Origin: Orobanche coerulescens
Lineage: Eukaryota > Streptophyta > Magnoliopsida > Lamiales > Orobanchaceae
Reading direction: 5' to 3'
Length of the DNA: 64,000 nucleotides
NCBI GenBank assembly: GCA_033398695.1
Contig: CM065811.1
Span: 111,027,501 to 111,091,500 of the forward strand
Shown here piece after piece: positions 10,154 to 22,494 of the stretch. The position numbers and the translations under genes are program-made. The notes beneath the pieces were generated by a model that was not told the DNA's origin, did not search any database, and saw only the letters and a program-made list of their open reading frames with translations. Position 1 is the first letter of the stretch, and every line of letters begins with the position of its first letter.

Positions 10154-11469
10154 GGACAGTTGACTTCCACTCGTCATTATTTTCATCCTTTTCTCATTTC
10201 CGATCGGGAGCAGCGGGATTTGGGCGATTCAGGGAGTTTGGAGGCGATCCTTCTTCAGATATCAGCATATTTGGTTGGAGAACAAAGATTCACAACATCT
10301 AATCCATTCTATCTTCCAAATCAAGGTAAGAATGCTTAGAACCCTAATTTTGGGAATTTTGGGGATTTTCTTACATTAATCGGATTTATCCATTGTGAAG
10401 CTTGAGAACCTTGAGATTATGATTTATCTACCCCGAATCTATCTTTCCCTTATGATTTTACGGATTGGTTTGTGCCGTGTTCAGACTTGTGAGGGTTTGG
10501 GTGATTTTCCAACCTCTAGCTGTTTACCCTTGTACTTTCGTGAATCGTAGACGGGTTTCGGTAGTTTCTTCATGAGTTATGAGTATGGATTATTGATTAT
10601 CATGTCCCTTGCGAATTGTTTAGGTACCGAAAGTGTGTTCTTGGACCTACCGAACTCATACTCTTTTCCGTTCGATTTCTCGATGTCTCAAATGCAAGTA
10701 TATATTTATGATTGTACGTTCTCGACTTTGAAAGTAAGATATATGAATGGCATGTTTGTTTATATCCACTCTGGGATGGGCCGACGGGTCCTCTGAGGGT
10801 TTCGTAGCCTCTGGTGCGATTCCACGGATAATATGAGTTAACCACTCTGGGACGGACCGACGGGTCCTCTGAGGGTTCTGTAGCCTCTGGTGCAGTTCCA
10901 CAGTTGATCAGGTATGTATTGATGTGATGCTATGAGATTTAGTTATTCTGGAATACTAGTCTTGAAATGATGAATAGACGGTTAGTTTTACTTTATTGTC
11001 GAGGAGTATTGTATTTCATATTCAATATACTTGCACTAGCTATTCGACGGCTAACCCCTTTATGGGGGAAATACTTTTTATGTATTTCAGGTTCTAGGAG
11101 AGCGGACAGGTAGGTATCGGGTCGGCATGAAGATGATGGGCAAGAGTGATACTGTGTATTATCTCATGTTATATTTCATGTTCCTCTATTCAGTATTGTT
11201 GTACTGGAATGGTTATTGAATACTCGAGTATTATTTTTCAGTTTCCTTGATGTTCCGGCCTGTGTTGCCGAGGTATTGATTTGGTCTCTGTGATGTATTT
11301 GGATACATTGGATATGGTTTGAATACCCTTTGTATTGTCCTTCATTTCATTGTATTTAGACCTTCTCGGTCAAGAGTTATAGTTCCGCGTATGATTAGCC
11401 TTGTGGGTCCCACGGCGGGGCTCACAGCGCTGTAATATACCCTGATTAACTTCGGGGTGTTACAGAATA

Positions 11470-11481
11470 TGGTACCGGAGC
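11470..11481 (+). other. Primer binding site of C (initiator tRNA-Met type)
   Basis: TGGTACCGGAGC, two mismatches from TGGTATCAGAGC (the complement of the plant initiator tRNA-Met 3' end), starts 6 bp after the LTR. Confidence 0.85.
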
Positions 11482-11706
11482 TTAGGTCTATAGATACCTA
11501 GGTTGTAGGTCTTTTGGGATAATTGAGTCAACGTTTGTCTACAGTATCACTACTTTGCCATCATCACAGTGCGACCGGTACTTGTAAGACATCTTACTCT
11601 CCTGGTGTTTCCTTAATTGTTTTGCTTATATTTTGGTATTTTTGAGAATCGGTCACTTCGATGACGTGCGATTGAATTGTACTTACATGCCTTGTGTGTT
11701 CTTCAG

Positions 11707-12849
11707 CATGTCAACTGGTAGGGGACGAGGCCGTGGATGTGGACGAGGACGTGGCGCAGCCGTCTCCCTTAGTTCCGTTGCGGGATCGACCAACCCCAGC
11801 CTATCTAACTCGGTGCATCCTGACACCGAAAGTAAGCATGACCAGTCGACTGGATAGGGGAACAGCACGGATGTTGTAGTTGCGAACGTACTTCAACAAT
11901 TGGCTAACCAGATGACCATTTTGGCCCAAGCCGTTCAGTTGAACAATCCGAACCCAACAACGGATGCCTTGCTCCAAAATGTAATCCGTATGCACCCTCC
12001 ACAGTTTGGCGGTGCCACAGAACCGTTAGGTTAGGAGGATTGGCTAGCAGAGTTAGAGAAAATTTTCGAAGCGGTTGATTGTCCCGAAGAGAGGAAAGTA
12101 CCGATTGCTCAGTATTTCCTCACCAAGGAGGCCGCTACGTGGTGGAAAGTTATCAAGCCACAGGATCATGTTGCTACGTGGGAAGAGTTTAAAGAGATTT
12201 TAGAGGCCGAGTTTTGTCCTTGGCCAGTGCAAGAAGGCCGAATCCGAGCCTTTTTCGAGGCTAAGCCGCAGAACATTCCCGTTTCGCTGGCAATCGTGGA
12301 GTACAACCAACAATTGATCCACGTGAAGTATCAAGTGAGAAACGAGCGTGATAAGATCCGTTACTTTGATATGCGGACGAATATGGACTTACGGTGGTAC
12401 ATGGCCAGATTTTCTTGCACCACGTTGAAGGAATGTCAGGACAAGTCTTTGGCCCATGACATGTTAAGCCCCGACAAATATCCCAACAAAAAACTGAAGA
12501 AGCAGTTGATCGCGGGAATTTTTCTGGCTCTAAGAGTGGCAACTTCCAGAGGCCTCAGACGACTAACCGTTCCTCCAGACAGTCGTCACATTCTGCTAAA
12601 GGAAATGGGGGTTTTTGTTCTGCTCCGGGCACCTCAGCTCGCCCGGTGACTTGCTATAATTGTGGTCGTCCAGGCCACGTTAATTTGGAATGCAATTTCC
12701 CACTTTTGAAGTGTCACACTTGCAGACAGATGGGACATAGAGCGGCTTATTGTTCTGAACCCTATCAGACTCTGGACACTCGGGCTTCTGCCCCAGCGCC
12801 ACTAGATCAAGGCGTGAATCAGTGGCAATCTTTTGGTCAGTCTCCGTAG
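11707..12849 (+). pseudogene. gag of element C
   Basis: The probable start at 11707 gives a Gly/Arg-rich N-terminus (MSTGRGRGRGCGRGRG). Stops interrupt it at about 11855, 11876 and 12032, and frames change before 12227 and 12646. The retrotransposon gag domain is readable from about 12000 (EDWLAELEKIFE, then EAATWWKVI). The end holds two consecutive zinc knuckles with all ligands, CYNCGRPGHVNLEC and CHTCRQMGHRAAYC (about 12649-12760), which would bind genomic RNA. It stops at 12847-12849. Confidence 0.85.
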
Positions 12850-12933
12850 AGTAACAGCAGGGACTGGGGACGGGGTCAGAATGTTGTAGGGGGAAACTAT
12901 AGCGTCAGTTCAGTACAACCATGAATATATGAG

Positions 12934-14394
12934 ATGCATCGAACAGATGAACCCGACGAGGTGGTGGCCTCATGTACCGTTCATATTTTATCTCATCCAG
13001 TTCGTGTACTTTTTGATACGGGTGCTACCCATTCTTTCAATTCTTTGGAGTGTCTATGCCGTTTGAATATAACTTGTATGACTTCTTGCGATCCCTTCAT
13101 TGTGAAACTACCTAGCGAGGATAGAATTATGGGAAAATGGGAGATTAGAGATTTCCCGGTGGTTATAGCCAGTATAGATTGGTTATCGAATTTGATTGTA
13201 GTTGATATGGAAGGCGAGGATGTGATCCTCGGCGAGGATTGGCTTGATAGTCACCAAGCAATTATGTATTACCGTATTAAGGTTATCACCATGATGACTA
13301 AAGACGGATCCGAGTACTCATTTTTGGGACGTAAGTCGGGCCAATCTAAGTTGCTTATCAGCGCCATGATGACCGTAAAACTTTTGAATAAAGGTTGCAC
13401 GGGCTATTGGTATTATGCTTTGAAGATGGAACGGAACGAAGTCGATTTCTCTTTGATTCCGGTTGTTAATGAGTATTCCGATGTTTTCCCGAATGACCTC
13501 CCGGGATTACCACCAGATCGAGAGATAGAATTTACGGTGGATTTAGAGCCTGATGCGGCTCTGATTTCTAAGGCACCTTATCGGATGGCACCTTCCGAGA
13601 TGCAGGAATTAAAGAATCAGCTGGGAGAATTATTGGAGAAAGGGTACATCAGACCGAGCGCTTCACCTTGGGGCGCGCCTGTTCTTTTTGTGAGAAAGAA
13701 GGATGGTTCACTACGTTTATACATCGACTACCGCGAGCTGAACAAAGTGACCATCAAGAACAAGTATATTTTGCCTCGTATAGACGATTTATTTGATCAG
13801 TTGCAGGGAGATGCAGTTTTCTCGAAAATTGATTTGAGATCAGGGTACTATCAACTCAGGGTGAGAGATTCCGACGTTCCGAAGACTGCATTTCAGATGA
13901 GATACGGGCATTATGAATTTTTAGTTATGCCGTTTGGATTGACTAATGCACCAACAGTATTCATGCAGTTAATGAACAAGATATTCATCGAGTACCTCGA
14001 CAGGTGTGTAGTCGTCTCTATTGACGACATTTTGATCTATTCCCGAGATAAGGAGGAACATGCCCGACACTTGCATTTGGTACTAGATATTTTGAGAACC
14101 GAGCACCTCTATGCAAAATTCTCGAAATGTGAGTTCTGGTTGGAAGAAGTTATGTTTCTCGACCATGTGATTTCGGCCGAAGGGGTTCGTGTAGATCCGC
14201 AGAAGATTGAGGAAGTGCTAGATTGGGCACCGCCTAAAAATGATAAGGAAGTTCGTAGCTTTTTGGACCTTGCTGGGTATTACTGTTGGTTTGTCGAGGG
14301 GTTCTCGAAACTCGCTGGGCCGCTTACGAAATTACTCCAGAAGACAGAAAATTTGTTTGGACGGTTGAGAGACAACAGAGCTTCAATGAGCTGA
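12934..14394 (+). pseudogene. protease-reverse transcriptase of element C
   Basis: This 486-residue open frame starts after the gag stop. Protease active site DTGAT is at 13015. RT blocks follow: linker [58 protein letters not shown], and the catalytic box SIDDILIYS with its two Asp at 14023-14028 (Ser in place of Phe/Tyr before IDD). The RT thumb and connection continue to [16 protein letters not shown], after which a frameshift near 14330 ends the frame. Domain order and spacing are normal for plant gypsy pol. Confidence 0.9.
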
Positions 14395-14888
14395 AGAGAC
14401 ATTTGACTTCAGCGCCGATTCTAACTCTACCGCACGGTAGTGACGGATTTGCGGTTTATAGTGACGCTTCGGGTCAAGGTCTTGGCTTTGTGCTTATGCA
14501 GCATGATAAGACGATAGCTTTTGCATCACGACAACTAAAGCCGTATGAGATTAACTATCCTACTCACGATTTAGAGTTGGTCGCGATTGTCTTCGCACTC
14601 AAGATCTGGCGACACTATTTGTATGGTTCTCCGTGTTGGATTTATACCGATCATAAGAGCCTGAAGTATACTTTCAGTCGGAAAGAGATGAATATGAGAC
14701 AAAATTTTTGGTTAGAGTTGATAAAGGATTACAATTTGGAAATTCTTTACCACCCAGGAAAAGACAATGTCGTCGCAGATGCTTTGAGCCGCAAACCGGC
14801 ATCGCTTCAAATGCTCGAGGTTCTTACATCTCAGATGAAGATTCGTCAGGATTTAATTGAGCAAGCAATAGAAGTTTGGCTTCAATGA
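14286..14888 (+). pseudogene. RNase H of element C
   Basis: This continues pol in another frame after the shift near 14330. Catalytic segments are present: [16 protein letters not shown] (about 14453), [29 protein letters not shown] (about 14640) and [15 protein letters not shown] (about 14750-14795). RNase H would degrade the RNA strand during reverse transcription. The stop at 14886-14888 interrupts the linker to integrase. Confidence 0.88.
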
Positions 14889-16356
14889 GTACAAGGACAG
14901 TTATGCACTCTCGAAATTACTTCGTCCTTGGTTGACGACATCAAAGGGAAACAGTGGAGTGACCCGATGATCTCTCAACTGAAGGAAGATGTAATTAAAG
15001 GAAAAGCCCCTGGCTTTATGGTTCACGAGGATAGTATTCTGATATTCCAGGGCAGACTTTGTGTTCCGAATGATCTAGAGTTGAGGCAGAGAATTCCCTA
15101 AGAAGCTCATGCTACGCCTTACTCAATCCACCCCGGAACAAGTAAGATGTACAAAGACTTGAAGAGAAATTTTTGGTGGAACAACATGAAAAAAGATGTC
15201 ACGGAATTTGTACTATGGTGCTTAACGTGTCAGCAGGTCAAGATCGAACATCAACGATCGGCGGGGTTGTTGAAGCTGCTTCCCATTCCCGAGTGGAAGT
15301 GGGAAGACATATCTATGGATTTTATCACTGGCATGCCGAGAACTAGAGCTGGAATTAATATGATTTGGGTAATCGTCGATCGATTGACCAAGTCTGCACA
15401 CTTCATGGGTACTAAGGATACTTGGGGATCGGAGTGATTGGCTCGAACTTTCATAGGTGAGATCATGAGATTGCACGGTGCCCCCAAGACCATTGTTTCT
15501 GATCGAGATGGTCGTTTCGTATCGCATTTTTAGCAGGTTGTTCATCAGGCTTTGGGTACTGAGTTGAGATTGAGAACGTCCTTTCATCCTCAGTCAGACG
15601 GTCAGATGGAGAGGACGATTCAGACATTGGAGGATATGTTGCGGGATTATGCCCTAGACTGGAGTAACGATTGGGAGATTCATTTGCCGTTGATCGAGTT
15701 TGCCTACAATAATAGTTGGCATGCGTCGATCAAAATGGCACAATTTGAGGCACTTTATGGTAGGCGATGTAGGTCGCCATTATGTTGGGACGAGGCTTCG
15801 GAGCTAATCGGAATGGAGCCGGATATGTTGATGGAGACTAAGGAAAAGATTTCTATTATCCAGGACCGGTTGCTGACTGCCCAGAGCTGTCAGAAATCTT
15901 ATGATGACACTCGTCGTCGACCTTTAGAGTTCGAAATGGGGGATCATGTTCTACTCAAGGTGTTGCCGACCAGAGGTGTTTTCCACTTCGAGAAAAAGGG
16001 GAAACTTAGTCCGAGGTATATCGGACTTTTCGAGATTTTGGACAGGGTTGGAGATTTAGCTTATCGCTTGGCGTTGCCACCAGCTTTGAGTTACGTCCAT
16101 AGTGTTTTTTATGTGTCTCAGTTTAGAAAGTACATGCCACCCGAGTCATGTTATCGACTATAGTGAGATTGACATAGCCGAAGATATTACCTTTCTAGAG
16201 ATACCTGTGAAGATCCTTGAACGTCGTGAGTAACAACTTCGGCATAAAACCATTCCGTTGGTTAAAGTGCAATGGTCGAGACATAGAGTCGAGGAGGCGA
16301 CTTGGCAGACGGAAGAGAAGATGCGGTCGGAGTACCTCGAACTTTTTATTTCTTAA
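14889..16356 (+). pseudogene. integrase with chromodomain-like tail, element C
   Basis: The HHCC zinc domain runs from HATPYSIHPGTSKMYKDL (about 15107) to CLTCQQVKIEHQ (about 15219). The core has Asp in MDFITGMP (15317), Asp in SDRDGRFVS (about 15500) and Glu in SDGQMERT (about 15608). TGA at 15435 and TAG at 15531 sit where the family has Arg and Trp, both explicable by single transitions. A GPY/F-like segment and a tail with VQWSRHRVEEATWQTEE follow after a frameshift near 16163. The natural stop is 16354-16356. The tail points to a chromovirus. Confidence 0.88.
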
Positions 16357-16379
16357 GTTTCGGGACAAAACTTCTTTTT

Positions 16380-16391
16380 ATAAGGGGAGAA
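16380..16391 (+). other. Polypurine tract of element C
   Basis: ATAAGGGGAGAA immediately precedes the 3' LTR start TGTAATACTCG. Confidence 0.85.
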
Positions 16392-18445
16392 TGTAATACT
16401 CGTACTTTTTATTGACTGTTTGACCTTGCCGTTCTTCCTATTTTGTCGCTCTGTAAACTCTTTGTGATATTGTCGATGTTGTCATAGAGTTTTGTACTTG
16501 TTTGGATCATGATCGTGTTGTTTAGACCTTTCGGAAGTGTTCTGGGTCAGAGAGATAGTGCATGCTAGGCCTAGGCTAACGCATGCTAATTCCGCTTGAG
16601 TAGCGCATGCTAGCTTTGAGCCTTAGCGCGCACTAAGGGACCAGACAGGGCAGAAGCAGTAGCTAGTTCTGCTCTCTGGACTAGCAGTTAGCGCACGCTA
16701 GGAGTTAGCTAGTGCACGCTATCCGTGGTCAGTAGCGTGCGCTAACACATCCATAGCGCATGCTAACGAGGTGGGTCGGCAGATACAGTGAGGTTGTCAG
16801 GTTGTTTGGACTATCAGGTAAAGTACGTTAGGCTTCGGCTAGCGCACACTATAAGTGTTGCGTAGCGCACGCTAAGCTATCACAACAGCGCACGCTATGA
16901 CTCGAGCAGGGCAGAGGACAGTAGGTTCTGGACTCCAATTTCTGGACACAAACTCCCAGATAGTGCACGCAAACTATCGGCTAGCGCACGCTAAAGGAAG
17001 GCAATTAGCGCATGCAACGGTTTACCTAACACACGCTAACGAGGCTGGAAGAAGCCACAGGGCTACCCGGTGACCCCGCTAGCGCATGCTAATATTGAAG
17101 CATAGCGCGCGCTAGACTGGGCACAGTATATATTGGACAGTTGACTTTCACTCATCATTATTTTCATCCTTTTCTCATTTCCAATCGGGAGCAGTGGGAT
17201 TTGGGTGATTCGAGGAGTTTGGAGGCGATCCTTCTTCAGATATCAACATCTTTGGTTGGAGAGCAAAGATTCACAACATCTAATCCATTCTCTCTTCCAA
17301 ATCAAGGTAAGAATGCTTAGAACCCTAATTTTGGGAATTTTGGGGATTTTCTTAGATTCGTCCGATTTATCCATTGTGAAGCTTGAGAACCTTGAGATTA
17401 TGATTTATCTACCACGTATCTATGTTTCCCTTATGATTTTACGGATTAGTTTGTTCCGTGTTCGGACTTGTGAGGGTTTGGGTGATTTTCCAACCTCTAG
17501 TTATTTACCCTTGTAGTTTCGTGAATCGTAGATGGGTTTCAGGAGTTTCTTCATGAGTTATGAGTATGGATTATTGATTATCATGTCCCTTGCCAATCGT
17601 TTAGGTACCGGAAGTGCATTCTTGGACCTACCGAACTCATACTCTTTTCCGTTTTATTTCTCGATGTCTCAAAGGCAAGTATATATTTATGATTGTACGT
17701 TCTCGACTTTGAAAGTAAGATATATGAATGGCATGTTTGTTTATATCCACTCTGGGACGGGCCGACGGGTCCTCTGAGGGTTTTGTAGCCTCTGGTGCGA
17801 TTCCACGGATAATATGAGTTAACCACTCTGGGACGGACCGATGGGTCCTCTGAGGGTTCCGTAGCCTCTGGTGCGGTTCCACGGTTGATCCGGTATGTAT
17901 TGATGTGATGCTATGAGATTTAGTTATTTCGGAATACTAGTCTTGAAATGATGAATTGACGGTTACTTTTACTTTATTGTCGAGAAGTATTGTATTTCAT
18001 ATTCAATATACTTGCTCTAGCTATTCGACGGCTATCCCCTTTATGGGGAAAATACTTTTTATGTATTTCAGGTTCCAGGAGAGCGGACAGGCAGGTATCG
18101 GGTCAGCATGAAGATGATGGGCAAGCGTGATACTGTGTATTATCTCCGGTTATATTTCGTGTTCCTCCATTTAGTATTGTAGTACTGGAATGATTATTGA
18201 ATACTCGAGTATTGTTTTTCAGTTTCCTTGATGTTCCGGCATGTGTTGTCGAGGTATTGATTTGGTCCTTGTGATGTATTTGGATTCATTGGATATGGTT
18301 TGAATGCCCTTTGTATTGTCCTTCATTTCATTGTATTTGGACCTTCTCGGTCATGATTTATAGTTCCGCATATGATTAGCCTTGTGGGTTCCACGGCGGG
18401 CCTCACGGCGCTGTAATATACCCTGAATAACTTGGGGGTGTTACA
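16392..18445 (+). repeat. 3' LTR of element C (2054 bp)
   Basis: It matches 9410-11464 along its whole length, including array, TATA-like box (about 17126) and the doubled CTCTGGGACGG block. It ends GGGGGTGTTACA and is followed by the AGGAA duplication. Confidence 0.95.
16556..17114. repeat. Palindrome array, 3' LTR of C
   Basis: The same 18-copy, 4-4-4-4-2 layout as the 5' LTR. Individual copies have drifted by CG-to-TG/CA changes (for example TAGTGCATGCTA), but positions are kept. The last copy (17103-17114) is a perfect TAGCGCGCGCTA palindrome. Confidence 0.93.
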
Positions 18446-18574
18446 AGGAATATGCCCTCGAATGCCACTCAGAGGATGTTTGAGAGAGGGCATTGTACTT
18501 GTTATTATGTAAACTATTATTAGAAGGCAATTATGTGTTTCTTTATTTACTGAAAGCCACTGGCATTCCTGACT

Positions 18575-18615
<41 letters not shown>

Positions 18616-18803
18616 TTGAGAGAAAACTTTCCACTCCTTATTAGATATGGGGATAGTCAAAGGAATTCAAGGGTATATTTTCATATCTTACCTCTTGTCC
18701 TTTTATATTCTTATATACGTTGCATGATCGGTCCTCTTTAAGAGTTCGGTAAAATTCGTTTTTGCTTCCGCTGCACCTTCGTTTTAGGCATCGAATCCCA
18801 ATA
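18446..18803 (+). repeat. 5' LTR of copia element D (continued from 9401-9409)
   Basis: With 9401-9409 the LTR starts TGTTAGGAATATGCCC and is about 362 bp, a normal length for Ty1/copia. It ends near CCCAATA just before the PBS; a canonical CA end is changed or offset. It has no palindromic array. Confidence 0.8.
18577..18607. repeat. (TA)n microsatellite
   Basis: About 15 TA units inside the D LTR, followed by TGTATGTAT. Confidence 0.95.
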
Positions 18804-18804
18804 G

Positions 18805-18816
18805 TGGTATCAGAGA
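18805..18816 (+). other. Primer binding site of D (initiator tRNA-Met)
   Basis: TGGTATCAGAGA, 11 of 12 bases matching the complement of the initiator tRNA-Met 3' end, lies just after the LTR. Confidence 0.9.
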
Positions 18817-19785
18817 TAGGTTTTGCGATCGGTTATACGATATTTAGCATTTGAAATGCTTGATTGGATGTTTGTATGATTTGGAATCATAATTGTTTTA
18901 ATCATTAATTTTTAATTGTTCATCTAAAAATTAATTTTTCATGATTTTTTGTTACAATATAAATCTATTTTTCTTTTGAAAAACTGATTTAAATGTGTAA
19001 TATAAATATTAAAAAAATATTATTTTTGGATTCAGGACGAAAAGATGAGCCGGAAATGTGGACGGTCCGACTTTTAGGACCGCATGGCAGCGGCCGCGGC
19101 TTGGCCCGGGCTGTGAGTTTTCCACTCTGTTTTATATTTCGATTGGTAATTAATTTCTCGCAATTAAATTAGATTTATTTTGCTAAGATATTATTATGGT
19201 AATTTTATTCTTACGAGAATTAATTTAATGAAATATTCTCGTCCGAAACTAGTTAAAATTAACGGTTGTGTGAATTAATTGGATCAATTCTTATGGATGG
19301 ATTAATTGATTGGATCAATATTTAGATTAATTATTTATACCATTAATTTTAATGTGATTGTTGCATTATGATTTGGATGGATGTAGTCTGTGGACCTAGT
19401 TTTTGAATCGTTTTCCGATTGGGTTGTAAAGGCCGTTTTGAGCCTATTTATTTTACTAGAAAAATTTGTATTTATGATGTAATTCTGCAATGTAATATAT
19501 GTAATGACGAAGGCCAGAGGAAGATCCATCCGAGAGGACAAAGATTCAAGACTCAAGATATATAATTAGATTACAATGTTTTTGGTTCTAGGAACTGTCC
19601 ATGAACTACATGTTGGTAGCAATTAGGTTGTGTATATTTATTCATATGGTATAAATATCGACAAACGCATATCAATGAACCCAATTGCGAAAAAGATTCA
19701 AAAACCAGATGTAATAAATCTGGGTTTAGAATAAATGTGCGAAGTGTAACATGGTATAAACTTAATATTCTAAACTCATATCATA
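18817..19785 (+). other. Leader of copia element D
   Basis: AT-rich leader between PBS and gag with a GC-rich stretch at 19050-19115 (GCAGCGGCCGCGGCTTGGCC). I see no ORF that looks real. Confidence 0.6.
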
Positions 19786-21165
19786 ATGGAACGAGTCACT
19801 AATAAATCTGTCTTACTTAATGCAGACAAACAAAATAACAACTCTCATAATGACAATGAACCCACTTGCAATTCTACTCGAGAAGAACAAACTAACCAGA
19901 CCAAACTTTGTGGACTGGCTCCGCAATATGATTATTGTCCTCGGTATGGAGGCGCTGGGATACGTCTTGTAAGCGGCATTCTGATGGCTCCAGTGCAGAC
20001 CAGAGCCAGTCAGGAAGAAGTTGAAAACCATAAAAAGTGGGTTAAGGATGAGATTAGAGTCTGTGGCTACATGATGGGATCTATGTCTAATGAGCTTCAG
20101 AGAACTCATGAGAAAATGACTTCTGCTAGGTAGATCTTATCTCACTTAACTGAGCTTTATGGTGAGTATAATCGAACTGCTAGATATGAGATATCTAAGC
20201 AACTCTTCGGTGCTAGGATGAAGGAAGGTGAGAAAATTGGGGACCACATCCTCAAAATGATCTCTATGATCGAGAGATTGGAGGCTCTTGATTTTAGGAT
20301 GCATGTTTCTATCCAAACTGACCTTATCCTACAATCTCTTCCTGATTCCTTCTCTCAAGAGGTTATGAACTTCAACTTCAATGAAATTGCTTGCAATTTA
20401 GCAGGGTTGATAAACAAACTTGTAACTGCTCAGTCTCAGATGAAAACTCCACGGGTGAAGGAATCTGCCCTTGTGATTTTTTCTGGTTCTCAGAAGTCCA
20501 AGAATAAGAAGAAAAAAGACCAAAAAGCAGATGGGCTCACAAGGTAAGGCTTTTATGGGAAAGGGCAAGGCCCGATGGTTCCTAAGATCAAGAAGATGAA
20601 GACAAACACATGTCTAAAATGCGGTGAGCTAGACTATTGTGCAAGAGACTATCCGATCCTTCATGGCGCTTCAGGTACAGAACTTTTAATTTTGGAAACG
20701 AATTGTTCTACTACTGTATTTTCTACTTCATGGATACTGGATTCAGGTGCTACTTCTCACATTTGTACCATAAATCAGGATCTGGAACAAAGTAGGAAGC
20801 TTGGAGTTAGGGAAGTGATGATTACTGTCGGAAGCGGGCATAATGTCGCAGCAACTGATATAGGATCACTTCTTTTGAATTTGGAATCCGTATTTGTTTT
20901 AACGTTTGATAATGTACTTGTTTTGCTCAAGGGGCATAAAAATATTGTATCCATTCTGGTCATGGATCGGAAAGACTTTTCATTTTTCATTGGTGATAGT
21001 ACTTGCAAAATTTATTTTGGAAATAAATTAGTAGGCACTGCTACATGGTTAAATGGACTATATCATCTAAACCTTAGTAACAAAGTCATTGTGAACACTA
21101 TAACTAGGAGTGTGGTCAGACCAAGGTTTACAAAATGGAAAATGATGGACTTACGGGCCCATTAG
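19786..21165 (+). pseudogene. gag-protease of copia element D, cut off by element G
   Basis: One frame runs through the region with in-frame stops at 20131 (TAG) and 20545 (TAA). The UBN2-type gag domain is recognisable from about 20040: GYMMGSMSNELQ, ARYEISKQLFGAR, DLILQSLPDSF. The zinc knuckle (about 20610) reads CLKCGELDYCARDY, with Tyr at the His and last Cys positions. The copia protease site WILDSGATSHIC follows at about 20733. A frameshift near 21130 moves the rest out of frame, and the coding sequence runs up to the G insertion at 21171. The first ~80 codons may be leader. Confidence 0.85.
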
Positions 21166-21170
21166 GATTG

Positions 21171-21270
21171 TGTTGGGCAGATTATTTTGATGATGAATTC
21201 TTTCAAAACATTTAAAATGAGAGTCAAACGGCGTGTCTCAAAAAAAGTTACAAGATATACACAAATAGCG
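21171..21270 (+). repeat. 5' LTR stub of G, left unit
   Basis: The first ~100 bp match 21931-22030 (TTATTTTGATGATGAATTC) up to ATACACAAATAGCG. They then break into internal sequence from the extra ORF, so most of this LTR and nearly all of the left internal region are deleted. Confidence 0.88.
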
Positions 21271-21556
21271 GAAGGGTGAATGTCGACGAGAATTGAAAAC
21301 GGGATTCTTTGCTAGACCTCTAAAGACTAAAGGAAAGAGGAAGGTGAATGTCGAGGAGAATGAAGAAAGTGACTTAATCGCCCGGATGCGTAGCCTAGAA
21401 ACGTCACAACTTGATATTCGGGATGAAGTTCGCTCTCTTCGAATGAAAGTTTGTTCCGTCAAAAGTCTTATAGAGGATTTTATTCATTTTTCCAATCCAA
21501 CCTTTCCATTCCCTACCTCACATCCCGACGAAGAACCTTCGACTTCCATGTCTTAA
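21271..21556 (+). pseudogene. 3' end of the extra (env-position) ORF, left unit of G
   Basis: It matches the last ~85 codons of the extra ORF at 37400-37676, including the coiled-coil stretch SLETSQLDIRDEVRSLRM and the end FPTSHPDEEPSTSMS. A short repeated word, GTGAATGTCGACGAGAAT, at 21277 shows the deletion junction is compound. It is followed by the same 3' non-coding sequence and PPT. Confidence 0.85.
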
Positions 21557-21920
21557 TTTCTCGACGAATAATTTGACGTGTATTTTGATGAATTTGGTTG
21601 TTCTGTTTCTTGTTTGATTTAATGTGTGATTTGGTTTCCTTTTGTTGAATAGTCGTGTTTGCATTTAGTTGTGATGAAGTTTGGAAGTTTTTAATGAAGA
21701 TAGCTTGCATGTTGTCTTTGATATGAGTTTTCTTATTTCTTGTGTTTTATCAAGAATAGTACCGATTCAGGGGGCGAGTACCTTTTTTATTATGTCAAAA
21801 ATGGGGCAAAACACTTAAAAACAAAAAATACTAACCCAATCGAACAAAGTACTTTGATTTGAAATTTTTCTAAATCATTTTTTTGCAAGTATTTTTATTT
21901 AATGTTTTGACATCATCAGA

Positions 21921-21930
21921 AGGGGGAGAT
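21921..21930 (+). other. Polypurine tract, left unit of G
   Basis: AGGGGGAGAT directly before the LTR start TGTTGGACAA. Confidence 0.8.
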
Positions 21931-22330
21931 TGTTGGACAAATTATTTTGATGATGAATTCTTTCAAAACATTTAAAACGAGACTCAAACATCGTGTATCA
22001 TAAAAGTTACAAGATATACACAAATAGCGCACACTACACATCTGTATTAGCGCACGCTAACGGAAAGTTACCTGAAGTATCATCTGATCCGCAGCGCACG
22101 CTAACCAAAAGTCACCTGAAGTCTCATCTGACGTTTAGCGCACGCTACGTACAAATATTAACGCACGCTATGCGAAGGAGTAATACATGCTATAGGATGT
22201 AATTACGCACGCTACCTGATAGTATTTTCAAGACAATAAGGTCTGGACTCAAATCAAAGCAACAGGAAGAGCACGCTACGAAGAAAATAGCGCACACTAT
22301 GGCAGTCAGTAACGTACGCCGCTATGTTGA
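21931..22330 (+). repeat. Middle LTR of G, part 1 (continues at 31429)
   Basis: It starts TGTTGGACAAATTATTTTG. About 9 TAGCGCACGCTA-type palindromes lie between 22026 and 22325. H is inserted here, with GTTGA duplicated at 22326-22330 and 31424-31428. The uninterrupted site is visible in the right LTR near 38440 (CTACGTTGATACTTTACGC). Confidence 0.92.
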
Positions 22331-22494
22331 TGTTAGGCGTATTTTTATACGCTTATTTATCATTATTTTGTAGTATTTTGGAGTGTGAAATCATCTAAAT
22401 GAGCTTTTAATGCCTTAATTTTGCATGATTGACAAGAAATTGAAGTCCGGAAGCTTAAACGATGCAAAACGGGCGAAAACGGCAAAACTGGACT

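Larger units (their letters stand above)
9410..11464 (+). repeat. 5' LTR of element C (2055 bp)
   Basis: It begins TGTAATACTC and ends GGGGTGTTACA. The layout is a 5' stretch, the palindromic array (9575-10133), a TATA-like box (10146), a donor-like CAAG/GTAAGA (10326), two copies of a block with CACTCTGGGA(C/T)GG...GGGTCCTCTGAGGG (about 10768 and 10844), a CCCC/GGGG hairpin, and an acceptor-like ATTTCAG (11084-11090). Confidence 0.95.
9410..18445 (+). mobile_element. Element C: near-complete Ty3/gypsy chromovirus-like retrotransposon
   Basis: Two LTRs (9410-11464 and 16392-18445) flank PBS, gag, protease, RT, RNase H, integrase and PPT. The 5-bp duplication AGGAA is at 9405-9409 and 18446-18450, within the first 14 bp of the D LTR. 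Counting by eye over the first 130 bp, the LTRs differ at about 7 sites, mostly transitions, so insertion is not recent. Pol is split by a few stops and one frameshift, making this the least damaged pol in the window. Confidence 0.95.

Noticed and set aside
10572..10901. ORFs of 74-81 codons on both strands in the C LTR (repeated at 17532-17882)
   Set aside because: They arise from a duplicated LTR block (CTCTGGGACGG...GGGTCCTCTGAGGG) and have no protein-like conservation between the LTRs.
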